Positions 23,907-36,019 of a DNA stretch of 64,000 nt are shown piece after piece. Each line of letters opens with the position of its first letter. The stretch's first letter is position 1. The stretch is from Petaurus breviceps papuanus. Its lineage: Eukaryota > Chordata > Mammalia > Diprotodontia > Petauridae. The notes under the pieces were generated by a model that ran no database searches, was not told the DNA's origin, and saw only the letters and a list, made by a program, of their open reading frames with translations. Both the position numbers and the translations under genes were made by a program. The stretch covers positions 23,659,471-23,723,470 of the forward strand of contig JAMXIF010001194.1 in the NCBI GenBank assembly GCA_028583685.1, read 5' to 3'.

Positions 23907-25287
23907 CGAAAAATCCGTGTCTTCTGCCTTCAAATGGTCTGCAATGTACTGGACTCCCTCTACTGCAAGTTTCAAGGCTGGTGACATGGGCAGGGCATGC
24001 TGTTCTTTGGTGCTGCGTGGTTTGGTCCCTGGTTCTGAGCCAGGTGCAACCTTGACCTTCCTGCATTGACACTTGCATGGGGAGGGCTTCTCCTGGGGTT
24101 GGACTTCATCTTTGGTGCTCCTCAAAGAGGCTGGGGAGCTGGCAGACTGTCCATTGTTTGCCTGGGAAGAGTCCTCTTGGAGAGAGCAATACTGAATGCT
24201 CCTTGACCTGCAACGGATGCCTCCTTCCTCCACTTTGCTGGAGCTGTACATTTGTTGCACACTTAGAGATCTGACTTTGGAGAAGCCAGAGGGATGAGTA
24301 CTATTTGGAGGAGGTTGGGGAGTGGGTGAAGAGCAGGGGCTGGGCTTTCCGGGTTCAGGGTGCTGCAGCACAGTGTACTGACCTGAGGGAGACTTGCAGA
24401 CAGATTGGGTTTTGACTGGATCTTCCAGGTGGACACAGAAAGAAGCTGAGGGTGATCGGTCTGGGCTCTGGGGGCTGGTGGAAGATGAGGTAACAAAATT
24501 GGGCTCTGGCTGCGGCCAGAACCTTGGACCTCCAGCAAGTTTGTGCATGGACTCAACCAGTTTCCTGCAATTGTCCTTCACCACGCCAGGACGTTTCATG
24601 AAGAGCAAGCGAGGGATGATATCCAGGAAGACCCTCCGGACCCATGCAGGCATGGTGTGTGTGCGAGGTGAGCGGTGGTGGACATTGAGCACAAAGACAG
24701 TGATGATGATGGACAAGGTCACAAAGATCATGGTGAAGAGCAGGTACTCCCCAATTAGCGGAATGACCAAGGATGTGGATGGGATGATCTCAGTGATGAG
24801 AAGTAGGAATACAGTCAAGGATAACAGCACAGAAATGCACAACGTGATCTTTTCCCCACAGTCTGATGGCAAGTAGAAAACCAAGACAGTCAAGCAGGAA
24901 ATAAGAAGACAGGGGATGATGAGGTTGATGGTGTAAAACAGGGGGAGCCTGCGGATGATGAAGGAGTAGGTGATGTCTGGGTAAATTTCAGTACAGCACT
25001 CATACTTCTTAATGTTATAGTTTCCAACAGCATTGATGATGACCCACTCGCCACTCTCCCAATAGTCCAGCTGGTCCACATGGCTGTGCATGCTCACCAA
25101 GTCAATCTTTGCTTTGTCATAGGTCCAGGAACCAAACTTCATGGTACAATTTTGCTGGTCAAAGGGGAAGAAGGTGACATCAATGCTGCAGGAGCTCTTA
25201 TAGATGGCAGGGGGCGTCCACTTGATCCTCCCATCGTAGAATAGGTGAGCTTTGGTCAGGTGGGTCACGGCAAAATCACCATCGGCA
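23907..25287 (-). CDS. CHRNA4: CHRNA4 large exon 5: binding loops B and C, M1-M3, cytoplasmic loop
   Basis: The exon is 1381 bp. The acceptor is TACCCTAG before T GCC GAT (phase 2, completing an Asn codon with exon 4); the donor is TCG followed by GTAAGT. It encodes 460 residues. In order: [16 protein letters not shown]; the 13-residue Cys loop from CSIDVTFF to FDQQNC with an N-glycosylation site NCT (cysteine codons 25188-25190 and 25146-25148); loop [10 protein letters not shown]; loop C with vicinal cysteines YECC (24993-24998), the mark of an alpha subunit; M1 ([18 protein letters not shown]), M2 (pore helix [21 protein letters not shown]), M3; then about 240 residues of Ser/Pro-rich cytoplasmic loop; and the amphipathic MA helix ([21 protein letters not shown]). 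The loop has the alpha-4-type stretches [10 protein letters not shown] and SPCKCQC. No stop or frameshift is present. The open frame runs on upstream of 25287, but that part is intron. Confidence 0.98.
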
Positions 25288-25894
25288 CTAGGGTAGGAAA
25301 GATGAGAAGCCAGTAAGAGCATTAGGACTGTGGTGTCACAGTGAGCACTGGCACTCTCTGGCCAGCCACAGTGTAAGTCCTTCCTCAGTTCTGGGTTAGA
25401 GAGAAAGCACGTGTGTACATGAGTATAAATATAGGCATAATTACACAAGTGTAGTTCTTTGAAATAATAATAATGACACTAGTAGTACATGCCTCACAGG
25501 ATTTTGAGGCTCAGACAGCATAACATATATAAAGCATTCTCCAAACCTGAAATACTTCATAAATATCAGTTTATTATTATTATAGAAAAAAATATTCTCA
25601 CCTTGTTCAATGGAGTTCAAATAAAAATAGTCCTGGGGAGTCAATAGCCTGTTATTATTCTTTCATATTTAATGTTCTGTGGACAGCTGCACAGAATGAT
25701 AAAATAACTGCTTTTTGTAGTTGAATAAAAGAATTAGGGTAGAAATTCATCTTTTGTAGACTCACCGAAAGGATCCATGGTACAACTCCTTTAGCAGATA
25801 GGAGGATGGGGATGATATGAACCTCAACCTGTTCTAAGATTATTTTGATTTCATACGCTGGGTCTATTTTGAAAAGGGTTTACTCTATTACAAT

Positions 25895-26420
25895 TACTCT
25901 CATTGTTGTGGTAGTGGTACATAGCTTTGTGCTTTTCAAAGCACTTTGTCTAATTTGAGCTTCACAGCATCCCTGTGAGAGAAGCAAGACAGTTGCTATC
26001 CTGATTTTATGAACTGGAAGGCTCAGACTCAAGGGAGGTTAGGTTCCTTGCCCAAGGCCATAAAATCAGCCTGTAGAAATTACTAGGAAGTGGAAGCCAG
26101 GTCTCGTGACTCCAGTCCTCTTTTTAGTGGAATACTCTACCTTCCCAGGCTAGTTTTCTCTCTGAATAGATTATATCCCAGTTACTATAAGAAGTTGGTA
26201 ACATGATACAGGCTATGATACATAGATAATCTGACACATTTGTGTAGGACTTAAAAGTCTCAAAAACACTTTCCTTACATCAAGTACACAAGTGCTATGT
26301 GTTATTACACACGAGGAGACAAACTCCAGAGCTTGAGTTACTAGCTCAAACTCATGCAGACAGAAAGGGACAGGATTTGAAACCAGGCCTTCTGACACAA
26401 AGCCCAACATTCTATCTGAC
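25895..26420 (-). mobile_element. two MIR copies
   Basis: About 25895-26130 (GCACTTTGTCTAATTTGAGC, TTCCTTGCCCAAGGCCATAA) and 26230-26415 (GAGTTACTAGCTCAAACTCA). Both diverged. Confidence 0.55.
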
Positions 26421-26576
26421 ATACCAGAATGATTCTCATGGATGATTTAATTTCAAAACTGAAGCACCAGGAAGGATAAAATTCAATTGCCTCTTAACAG
26501 CCAGCTACCAGTCATGGGGGACCCAGTGGGAAGATGTTGCTGTTATTCTGTAATGGGAGAGGCAACATGATGTAGT

Positions 26577-26787
26577 GTAGTGGTGTCAAACTCAAATAAA
26601 ATCGGGGCTGCTAATCACCATTCATCCATAAAGGTCTCTGTGGGTGGCATACAGACTTGGTTTGGAAATGTAATGTTATCTATGCTTATTATATTTCCCA
26701 ATTATATTTTAATCTGGTTCTGGCAACACTAGAGAGTGTTGCTAGACTGCAGCCAATGGGCTTCATGTTTCACACTTCTTTTTAGTT
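26577..26787 (+). mobile_element. hAT-like MITE, family A
   Basis: Left end TAGTGGTGTCAAACTCAAAT, inner TTTCCCAATTATATTTTAAT, right end TTCATGTTTCACACTTCT. The left end matches the inverted right end of the 21508 copy. Confidence 0.65.
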
Positions 26788-26896
26788 AGAGAGATAACCT
26801 TCAATCCAGGAAGACTTGTGTTGAAGGCCCATCTTTTATACATGGTGGCTTTATGACCCTGGGCAAGTCAATTAGCCTTTCTTGGTATTCTAGGCC

Positions 26897-27012
26897 AGTG
26901 ATTATTGTTCAGGCATGTCCAACTCTTTGTGACCCCCATGGACCCCTGAACATGAGGTTTTCTTGGCAAAGATACTAGAGTAGTTTGCCATTTTCCTCTC
27001 CAGTGGATCACT
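26897..27012 (-). mobile_element. RTE-tailed SINE fragment
   Basis: TTCAGGCATGTCCAACTCTT through TTGCCATTTTCCTCTCCAGT is the tail half of the RTE-type SINE, in reverse. Confidence 0.7.
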
Positions 27013-27021
27013 GATCCAGGC

Positions 27022-27350
27022 CAGTGGTGTTAAGCTCAAATACAAATGAATCAATGTAGACCACATATTGACTTACAAACCTACAAATTAACATTATGTA
27101 TTGTATTTTAAAAATTTTATAACATTTCCCAATTACATATTTTTTTGAGAGGCAATGGGGTTAAGTGACTTGCCCAGTCACACAGCTAGTAAGTATCTCA
27201 GACTGAATTTGAACTCAGGTCCTCCTGACTCTAGGGCTGGTGCTCTATCTACTGTGCCACCTACCTGAACCTAGCCAATTACATTTTATAATGTGTTTCT
27301 CCCTACACCTGAGAGTTTTGCTTGTGACCTATGAGTTTGATGTCTCTGTC
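27022..27350 (+). mobile_element. hAT-like MITE family A, split by a SINE
   Basis: Left end CCAGTGGTGTTAAGCTCAAA, inner ATTAACATTATGTATTGTAT, right end TGAGTTTGATGTCTCTGTCT. A SINE occupies 27139-27274. Confidence 0.65.
27139..27274 (-). mobile_element. Mar1-type SINE nested in the MITE
   Basis: Target duplication CCAATTACAT at 27129-27138 and 27275-27284. The conserved CCCAATTACATTTTA of the MITE family is rebuilt when the SINE is removed. Confidence 0.9.
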
Positions 27351-28087
27351 TAGACAACTCTCTGAGAATAAGTTTCAGAGAAGGTATCAATCTGTATCCA
27401 TAAAAGGAATTTCCTTACCCAGGAATTCCTTATTCCAGTAAAATCATGGGTCAAGTCCCTTATCCTCTTTCTCTATTCTGTAATAAACTCCTGCCATCCC
27501 AGAGTACTTCCCTGTTGCCTTTAGCTATCATTGCCCTCATCTTGGCCTTTGGTACTGCTCTATACTTTCAGAAACAGCCATAGCCCAAACTGCAGGACCA
27601 GAAAGAATCTCAGCCTGGGGCTTGCCATCTCTTCAGCAGGATCCCAGATCCAAGTTCTAGACTCTTAGCTCCCTTTACTAAGCTGACTCTGTATCTACTC
27701 TATAGTCACTGGACAGTGAAGGAAATACAAAGCAGTTATTAGATACTACTACTCTTAGACAAGGCAAGTCTCTGCATAATGGAACCAGAGCCTCCAACCA
27801 CTTTCAACATCTATTCTTAGCCTCCCAATCAGTCTTACTGAAGATGGTATGGGGGTCCCACTGCAATGAGCACAGAAGCAGAGACCCACCCAAGAAGGAG
27901 CCGAATCCTGCCAGGATATGTCTCTTCATGCTACAATGCCTGATACCTGAAGATATACACCAGTGAGAGCTGGCTAATGGTTGTGCTGGAGCCAGCTCAG
28001 ACTGAGATGACAGTTAAGTTTTCATTGTAAGCATCTATCTATACCTCAGAAATCGGCAAATGCTAAAAATCAGGACCTGGTTTATTT

Positions 28088-28235
28088 GACTTGATTTATT
28101 ATTTTGTTGATTGCTTAGATTTAAAAGAGTAATGGAGAAAATGTGAATAATGAGATTAAATTTGAAAGCCTCTCATTTATATAGTCCCCACCCCAAGCCA
28201 TGAGAGTCGGTTGTTAAACATTTACCAGCCACTGG
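28088..28235 (+). repeat. unclassified dispersed repeat (pair with 37590)
   Basis: CTTGATTTATTATTTTGTTG, ATTGCTTAGA and GTTGTTAAACATTTACCAG are shared in order with 37600-37765. Confidence 0.55.
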
Positions 28236-28434
28236 ATATGGCCAATTGTTACCACCTCCTTTTCTTGCTTGAGTATAAAAAGTCAGATGAATTTTATTCT
28301 GTTCAGTCACCAAATGAAAAAAACAAACAAAACTAAAATGAAGTTGTTTCTTTGGCAGATTCATTTAATGGACTTTAATGAGGGATCAAGGAAAAAATGT
28401 CTGACCATTTACAATGTTATATATAGTGCAAAAT

Positions 28435-28630
28435 GATCCAGGTACTGTGTGAACCAGTGAAATGTAATCCATTGTGACGTGATCTAATGAAGTGTCACCC
28501 AAAGTGATCTCATCCTGTGTTTGGTCTAGTATAGTGTTACCCAATGGAGGAAAATCCAATGTGTTAATACTCTAGCATGGCCTAATCCAGACTGGGGTGA
28601 CCCAGTGTATCATAAATCTAATGAAGCAGG
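28435..28630 (+). repeat. degenerate minisatellite-like array
   Basis: About eight related units built on GATCTAATGAAGTGTCACCC, for example GGTCTAGTATAGTGTTACCC, GATCCAGGTACTGTGTGAAC and AATCCAGACTGGGGTGACCC. Long units (about 30 bp) alternate with short ones (about 16 bp). No transposon match was recognised. Confidence 0.5.
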
Positions 28631-28744
28631 ACTAGCCTTGTTAGAGAAGAGATGCCATTTGAAGTTCTTCTGTCTTATTAAAGGGGACATTTATACATAG
28701 ACATTTTTTGTACATTTGTGTCTGTGTGAGCCAACTGACCCCTC

Positions 28745-28862
28745 CTAAGAACACTGTTTTTAAATGCATAAAAATACACAGGGTTGCAAAGGAAACCAAT
28801 TATATCAAAACAGAGTTTTCAAAATATTAAAAAAAAAAAACTTTATGGACCCTAGATGTTAA
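28745..28862 (+). mobile_element. hAT-like MITE family B, partial
   Basis: TTTTTAAATGCATAAAAATA and GGTTGCAAAGGAAACCAATT, ending TTATGGACCCTAG. Same order as the 43397 copy. Confidence 0.6.
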
Positions 28863-28869
28863 GGGTAGA

Positions 28870-29850
28870 CTTCTGGAAAGCTCAAATTGTACCCATCAAC
28901 ATTACTATGCTTGATAAAATCCTGACATGACAGTAGCTTGCCCCCTTTCCACTGACACCTGCTTTATATCTGTCTTTTAAACTGTGCTTCTCAGAAAGAT
29001 GAGATACTGGTTATGATGTAATGGGACAAGGACAGCTAGCGACAGATGCTGCCATAGAGGTTATTTAGACAACATCCTGCAGCCAGCTACTCTGGCTCTG
29101 AGTCACAGAGCCTAGGAATGGATCACACAGCATCTTGCGTTGTTCTCTAATTATTTCAAGTGTGTTTCATCTCCTTAGGAAGACTGCGAGCTTCTTGTGG
29201 GAAGGCACGAGACCATATTATCTTTCCATGATCTCTCAGAGGACTTACCACAGTGTTCAATCAATATTTGCTCAGGATTTAAACCAGCCTGCTCTCTGAG
29301 GAAATAGCACATTTGAGTCTAGAAGCTGTTGGTCTCTGCCTTACGTATAAGAAAGTGCCTTCTTTTGGCAAACAGACCATCTATGTCCCAGTTGTCTGAG
29401 CTGCCACTGCATGAAGTATGTAACAGCCGGCTTTTTCATGTTGAGATATAGAATGGGCTGAAAGCCTGGAAAGGTTTAATAGGCCACACAGGCGTATGAA
29501 AGGCCAGGAATACAGTCAGTCTGGGAAAGACAAAGACCTTGCCTCCTGCGTCTAATTTTGTTTCAATGTCTCTTTTCCTTCTCCTATTCATTTGAATATA
29601 AAAGCAAAAGAGTTGGGAATAGAGAAATTGAGGGACTTCAAACCCTGAGAGACCATGGAAGTTTGCTGGGGGGGGGAAAAGCCTCTAATGCTGACTGAAA
29701 ACCATTTACTGTGTGGAAACTAAGCTGTGAGTTACATAGACTTTCTGACACTATAAGTCAGAATGAGGCCTATGACAAAGATGCAGCTCTTGGTTCCCAA
29801 GTGGTACAGGTCAAAAGACCATAGATTTAAACCTTGAATAGGGTCTTAGA
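28870..29850. other. no element or gene recognised
   Basis: Unique-looking intronic sequence, followed by a reverse MIR fragment at about 29860-29980 (AAGTGATTTACCTAAGGTCA). Confidence 0.4.
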
Positions 29851-30039
29851 AGTTATCTTAGACTAACTCCCTAGAGACCTAGAGAGTTCAAGTGATTTAC
29901 CTAAGGTCATACAGTAAAGAACAGAGTAGGGATGTGAAGTCAGGTTCTTTGATTCCAAATCTAACATGTTTTCTATTGCCCAGTGCCAATGAAAAGATAG
30001 ATGGGTGGGGGGCAGTAGTTAGCTGAAATCACCTTGGTT

Positions 30040-30970
30040 CTGTCAAAAACGTCATCACCTCATACCTAGATTAATTACTGCAACATTCTCCTAATTGGCC
30101 TCCCTGCTTTGTCTTTACCAACTTCATTGCATCCTACACACTGCTGTCAAAGTAATTTTTCCTTAAGTGCAGGGGTAGCCATGTGACTCCCCCAACCGAA
30201 ACAATTCCATCAGTTTCCTGTTGCCTCTAGGATAAAATATAAATTCTTAAAACATAAAATATAAACTCTTAGCTTTTAAACCCTATGCAACCTGACCCCA
30301 ACCTATCCTGGCAGTCTAATTGGACATTACATCCTATCCTGTCCTCTGCTATCCAGCCAAAATGACATTCTCTCTGTCATATACTGCCTTTTTCTTTGCA
30401 CTGGCCATCTTACAAGCCTGGAATGCACTCCCTCCTCACATACCTCATGGAGTTCTTCTCTATCTTTAAGATACAATTTCAAAACCACCTTCTACATGAA
30501 GTCTTTACTGATCTCCCTAGATGATAATGCCTTCCCTTCCAAATTACCTTGAATTTAACTAGTTTGTATGTAGGCCAATTAGGTGGCACAGTGGATAGAG
30601 TGCCAGGCCTGGAGTCAGGAAGACTCCTTTCTGAGTTCAAATCTGGCCTCAGACTCTTAGTAGCTATTTAACACTAAGTGAGTCGCTTGATGCTGTTTGC
30701 CTCCTTATCTACAAAATAAGCTGGAGAAGGAAATGGCAAATCACTCTACTATCTTTGCCAAGAAAAGCCCAAATGGAATCAGAGTCAGACATGACTGAAC
30801 AACAACAGCTTCATATTTATGCTGCATATGTCTATATATGCACTTGTCTGCCCCATTAAAGTAGTAAGTTCCTTGTACTTGTATCCCTGGTGCCTAGCAA
30901 GCACAATGCATCACACATACTTTGTGCCAAATAAATACTTTATTGATTAATTGATTGATTGATTAAGGAC
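30040..30970 (+). mobile_element. L2 LINE 3' part, split by a SINE
   Basis: TCCTAATTGGCCTCCCTGCT, TGCCTCTAGGATAAAATATA, AAGCCTGGAATGCACTCCCT and, after the SINE, CCAAATAAATACTTTATTGA with a GATT repeat. Interrupted at about 30574-30812. Confidence 0.8.
30574..30812 (+). mobile_element. RTE-tailed SINE nested in L2
   Basis: Head CCAATTAGGTGGCACAGTGG, tail AGAGTCAGACATGACTGAAC and AACAACAG. Confidence 0.88.
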
Positions 30971-32028
30971 CTTGGCCTGACATAAGGATTTTCCTTATGG
31001 AGAGGAAGTGCCCGTTCTCACAGTCTTTCCTATTGGAGGAGGGAAATCATTGAAGATTGTTGGAACCTGCCCCTCCCCTCAAATCCATTGACTAGGTGTA
31101 TAATAAACTTCTATTTTTTAAATGAAAACAAAAACCATAACAGAAAAAGTCTCAGGATTTTAAAATAAAAGAGCCATGGCAGAAATCACTTCTGTGCACT
31201 ACAGAGGTGTAGCAGCACCTCAGCTAAAAGTCCATTTCCTCTAGCCAGAATCCAGATGCATAGGGGAGCTTCACAATCTCGTAGCCAGCAGAACATGTCT
31301 GGTGCCAGCCAATAATGACCCCTAGACTAGCTGAGCAGAGGCTGCCAACAACTCTGCAAGGCCCACAGGGAGCAATGTCTGGCAGGCGACCTCCTTTGGC
31401 ATCACAAATATGGTCTTGTTTGCATGTGTGCTGCCCTTTCTTCACCAACATCCACTGTTAAGTTATGATCTAGCTTTTGTTATGCAACCATCAGCAATAC
31501 AGTAGATACAACTTAGTTACAGCTCTGCTTTCAGCAACTGAGAGGGAGCCCTGAATAAGGGGTACCAGCTCCTCACTCTGGATGGCACAATGTCATCTTT
31601 GCTTGGGTCCACAGGTGATGCTGAGTGACTGGAGTTTGGAAGGATTTTGGATGTAAACATCCCTGCCCAAACTGATACACGCCCCACTCCTTCATGCTAG
31701 TTTACTGACCTCTCAGTCAACTCCTCAGCAGTAAGCTAGGACTTCTGAGAGCCATGGAACTGGAAGGGACACTGGAGAAAATCTAGTCCAACCTTCTCTC
31801 TTTATAGTGATTTCTTTAGGCCTAATGAAACTATTCATGAACATAATAATATGTTCACAACTGCATTCAGCATTGCAAATGATTCAGAATCAGTAGCCTT
31901 CTGCATATTACCCAGTGAGTTGGTCTGGTTGATAATATTATTTTATAATTCCCCCAATTGATGATGAGTCCCTTCCCCCCTAAAATTTCACATCACACTT
32001 TGCTTGCACCCATCTATATTGTATTTCT

Positions 32029-32192
32029 CTTTTTTTTTCGCTTTTTCTTTTTTTGGAGGGCAATTGGGGTTAAGCGACTTGCCCAAGGTCACACGGCTAG
32101 TTTTTTTGTTAAGTGTCTGAGGCCAAATTTGAACTCAGGTTGTCCTGACTCCAGGGCCTGTGCTGTATTCACTGCTCCACCTAGCCATCCCT
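32029..32192 (-). mobile_element. Mar1-type SINE with target duplication
   Basis: Perfect 12 bp duplication TATTGTATTTCT at 32017-32028 and 32193-32204. Confidence 0.93.
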
Positions 32193-32204
32193 TATTGTAT
32201 TTCT

Positions 32205-32345
32205 AATATAAATATATTTAATACACAATAATATATATAGATACACACATATATAGTATGCATAAATCTATAAATATATAGAGATATGTGTTTACATCAT
32301 ACACACATATGTGTATATGTGTATATGTATGTATGTATATGACTC
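32205..32345. repeat. AT/CA-rich simple repeat
   Basis: Mixed ATATAT, ACACATAT and TGTATGTATG units directly beside the SINE. Confidence 0.8.
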
Positions 32346-33429
32346 TTATCTACCTACCAAACTATAAGCTCCTTAACAGTAAAGACTTCATCTTACAAAA
32401 GTTAAGCTTGGTATCTCTCCCAGTATTTAATGAAATGCTCAGCATCTAGTGATGTATTAATTGAATTAATTCCTTCCAAAGTACTAAATGTGAACATGAG
32501 AGGCCTTCAGGGCTCTGAGGAAGGCTATCAGAGGAACAAAAATGAGCTTTGGAAATTAGAATTCCTCTGGAGTGGACTCCAAATTTTTGTCTAATTTTAC
32601 TCATTTTACCTAATTAGCATGACCTGGATGGAAACTTTGTACTACTCTGTATGCATCTTGTAACTCATTAGAATGTAAAGTCCTTGAAGGCAGGGTTTAT
32701 GTTTTAAAAAAAATTTTCTTTGTGTCCCAGCAATTAATTCAGTGCCAGCATTCAGCTTAGTTCATAGGAATATGAACTGGCCCTGTTATTTCATTGGTAT
32801 AGGGAACTCTCATGTGAACAAATTCCTCCTACAAATGCAAGTGATCACTGTATCTGCAATTTTGAAACTACCCTAGAGTTCTGCCTAGAGATCTGAAAGA
32901 TTAAGACTTGCCTAGCATCACACAGCCAGTATATGTGGGATTTGAACCTAGGTCTTTCTGGGTCCAAGGCCAGGTCTCTAGCCAGAACACCACACTGCAC
33001 ATAGTAAGAACTTAATAAATGCTTGTTAGTTGATTAATTAATTCTTAGATGGGTATAGGATGCAGCACCAGGTAGCTCAGTCTGTGGGGTGAATAGGGAA
33101 CTAGCCTATGCTAGAGACTTGCCCAGGGTCACACAGTTTGAAAGAGTCTGAGTTGAGATAAAAATCCCAGTCTTTTAACTAAGTTCAGCACTCTTTATCT
33201 TCCTGATCCTGCTGAAAACTCTAAGGCAGATATATTCACAAAGAGCCAGAAGACTGAAAATCTATGCAAATGTGCCTTATTCCCCTCTCCCCCTTTTGTA
33301 CCTCTCCAGTCACCCCCTCCCCCTGATTTCTAGTTCTGGATTCACTTATGAAGAGGGAGGCATGGAGAGATCAAGGAAGAAATAGCATCCCTACTTGGAG
33401 GGGTCTGAGGGCTGAGACCATGTAGGATG

Positions 33430-33620
33430 CAGCAGAAAAGAACTATGGCTCTGGAAGCAGAGACCTAGGTTCTAATTCTGACTTTACTACTTAATCACCT
33501 GTATGTTCTTGAGCAAATAATTTTATTTCTCTAATTCACAGTTTCTTCTTCTCTAAAATAAGGGGATTTGAAAAGATGACTTCATGTCCCTTTCAGATCT
33601 AAATCTATGACTCTTTAATA
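33430..33620 (+). mobile_element. MIR copy
   Basis: CTCTGGAAGCAGAGACCTAG, TTGAGCAAATAATTTTATTT and CTTTCAGATCTAAATCTATG. A weaker reverse copy is near 32890-33040. Confidence 0.6.
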
Positions 33621-33639
33621 GGAAAATGGTAACAGATGC

Positions 33640-36015
33640 TGAAAAAAAAAATTAGCCCACTCCTTTTCTTCTGTTTTCTCTCTTTACAAGAGTGATCTTT
33701 GGATTGGAAAAGAAAGAACAAAAATGGCTAACAAAGAACTAAATAACAAGCTAAAACAGAAGATGGTAAGAGAGCAAGCACTGCCCTCAAAGATTGAAAG
33801 CCAAGGAGTCCTAATGAACCATATAAAGATACTGAAAGAATTGGAAGAGGAACTGCTGTCACTAATTGCTGAAAAATTCTGGAGAAGGAGAGTGGTTCCA
33901 CAGAACTAGAGACAGGGCAACTATGTTCCCTGAAGGGGAAGAAGGTAGATTCTTATTATAGGCTCCCAAACTTAATATTGATTCATGTTAAAATTCTGGA
34001 ATGGAATGTTTAAGGTATGGTCTGTGAACCCTCCTTATGAGAAGAGAAAAAAGGTGATTGCTGAAAGTCAGCATAGGTTCGTCAATATGGTTTAGAGAAT
34101 AGATTTACAATCAGATAATTCAAGATTAAATTCTAACTCTACTGCTATGTAGAATTTAATCTCTCTGGGCCTCAGTTTCCTCCTCTGTAACATGAGGTAG
34201 TTGACACCCTTCCCTTCAATAATTTTTTTTTATTCTGTCATACCAGGTAAATAGCATTTCTTTTCTTGGACAAGACTATTAACATGACAGGTCAAAGAAT
34301 ACCATGGACATCATGTATCTGAAGCTCAGAAAAGTTGATTGAGAACTCAACCCAAAGCATCATTAGCATGATGAGTAGAATGTACACTGTTTGTGGGTAG
34401 GGACTATTTACTTTTCTTCGTAGCCCCAGCATCTAACAGTGCCTTGCACAGAATGGATAATGAATAAATGTTTATTGGATCAAACTGGATAATAAAGCAG
34501 AAGCAATGAGGGAGACAGGAAGGCAAAAGAAATAAAAAGAGAAAACACAAATATACAGAGTAGAATTCTGGAGTATGTTGTTGAAGGAATGGTTTATAAC
34601 CATTTAGCAAAGAAGCAATCACTATAAAACAGTCACACCAGACTAACTTCATTTTCCTTTTTTTACAGACTTCTTCCCTTTTACTATCTGATCAAAGTAA
34701 TTACATAGACATAGTGTACCTGGGTTTCTGTAAGACACTTGATTAAGTTTCTCATTGTGTCTATGTGGATAAGATTAAGAGATATAAACTATATCCAATA
34801 GTACAATTAGGCAGCTTCAGAGTTCTGAATGAGTAAACAGATCAAAAGAATGGTAATTAATGGATCTATGTCACCTAGAAAGAAAGTTTCTAGTGTAGTG
34901 CTATGGGCCTCTGAACTTGGATCTATTCTGCCAAACATTTGACTAAATTGAATAAAAGCATAGGTGGTGAAGGGGTGGATAATGTAAAGATGGGTGGGAT
35001 GGTGAATGTATTGGATAAAAGAACTGGGATTCAAAAAGTTCTTAAAGGTTAAAGCTAAGAAGATCAAATATAATGACTTGCATTTGGGTTAAAAAAAAAA
35101 ACCTCTACTATACAAATAAAAAACATAGGCTGACATGATTAGAAGCAGTTTTATGAAAATAACCAAGGTTTGTTTACCTCTGAACTGGGCACCCAGTAGA
35201 CATTTGCCTTTCATTATGGTACATGAATGTCATGGAATACTATTTATTGTTCTAGAGAAACCTGGGAAGATTTATATGAAGCAATGTAGAATAAAGTGAA
35301 TAGAACCAGGAGAATAACTTATACTATATGTTATAAAAAACTGTTAAAAAAAAGAACTTTGAAAGACTTAAGAACTCTGATCAATGCATGGACATGGCCA
35401 ACATAGGAATTTGTTTCATGTAACTAAGATTTTTTGTTACAAGGGTCTTATTTTTCCATTTTTTTCCTTTTTAAGTAAGAGGGGAATTAGAAGAAAGAAA
35501 AAGAAATGTTTCTTAATTTTTAAAAATGTTAAGATCTAAGAATTCTAGTGTACTGAAAGTTCAATAAGAATCAATAGTTAGACATATTCATTTGACACTA
35601 GCCAAAAGAACCAATGTAACCTTTAACTACATTAATAAAAATATAGTTTTCAAAGTAAGATAAGGTGATGGTCATGATATCACATCTGATTCTGGACTTA
35701 GGAGCCCAATACACTTAGAAGGGACACTGACAAACTAGAGCCTATCTAGAAGAAGGTGCCTGGGATGGTAAGGTGACAAACCACACCATACTCAAATTAG
35801 TTGAAGATACTGGGGCTATTTAGCCTGGACAAGAGAAGACTTGCTGGAAGGGAAAAGGGGAATTTGTTGGTGAGTGTGGGAAGAGATTCCATTGCTGTCT
35901 TCAAATATTTGAAGGGTTGTCATGTGGAAGGGAAGGGTTCCACTTATTCTACTTGGTTCCAAATAGAAGAATTAATAGGTGAACTTTATAGGGCAGCAAA
36001 TTTTAGTTTAACACA
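33640..36015 (+). mobile_element. L3/CR1 LINE, long and broken up
   Basis: The 61-codon frame at 33724-33909 is part of its ORF2 (start of the pol region, ending in AENW-like residues before AACTAGAGACAGGGCAACTA). 33990-34100 gives the KILE-type and NMV-type reverse transcriptase approaches. 34640-34760 gives residues of the CQTNFI and VDIVYL type. 35690-36000 is the 3' end (GGGCTATTTAGCCTGGACAA). Insertions are at about 34240-34490 (L2/MIR-like 3' end) and 35160-35530 (L1). Confidence 0.7.
35160..35530 (+). mobile_element. L1 3' end nested in L3
   Basis: AGTGAATAGAACCAGGAGAA, AAAGACTTAAGAACTCTGAT and GGACATGGCCAACATAGGAA are marsupial L1 3' end sequence. Confidence 0.7.
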
Positions 36016-36019
36016 ATGA

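Noticed and set aside
24394-24876. A 160-codon open frame on the plus strand
   Set aside because: It lies entirely antisense to CHRNA4 exon 5 and comes from the codon bias of that exon. No start context or domain.
25288-25448. In-frame upstream extension of the exon 5 frame with an ATG
   Set aside because: A good splice acceptor (TACCCTAG) ends at 25288, and the residues before it do not fit a nicotinic receptor; the extension is intron.
31224-31451. 75-codon minus-strand frame with many cysteines
   Set aside because: It looks somewhat protein-like, but I recognise no family, and length and context are within chance for this window.
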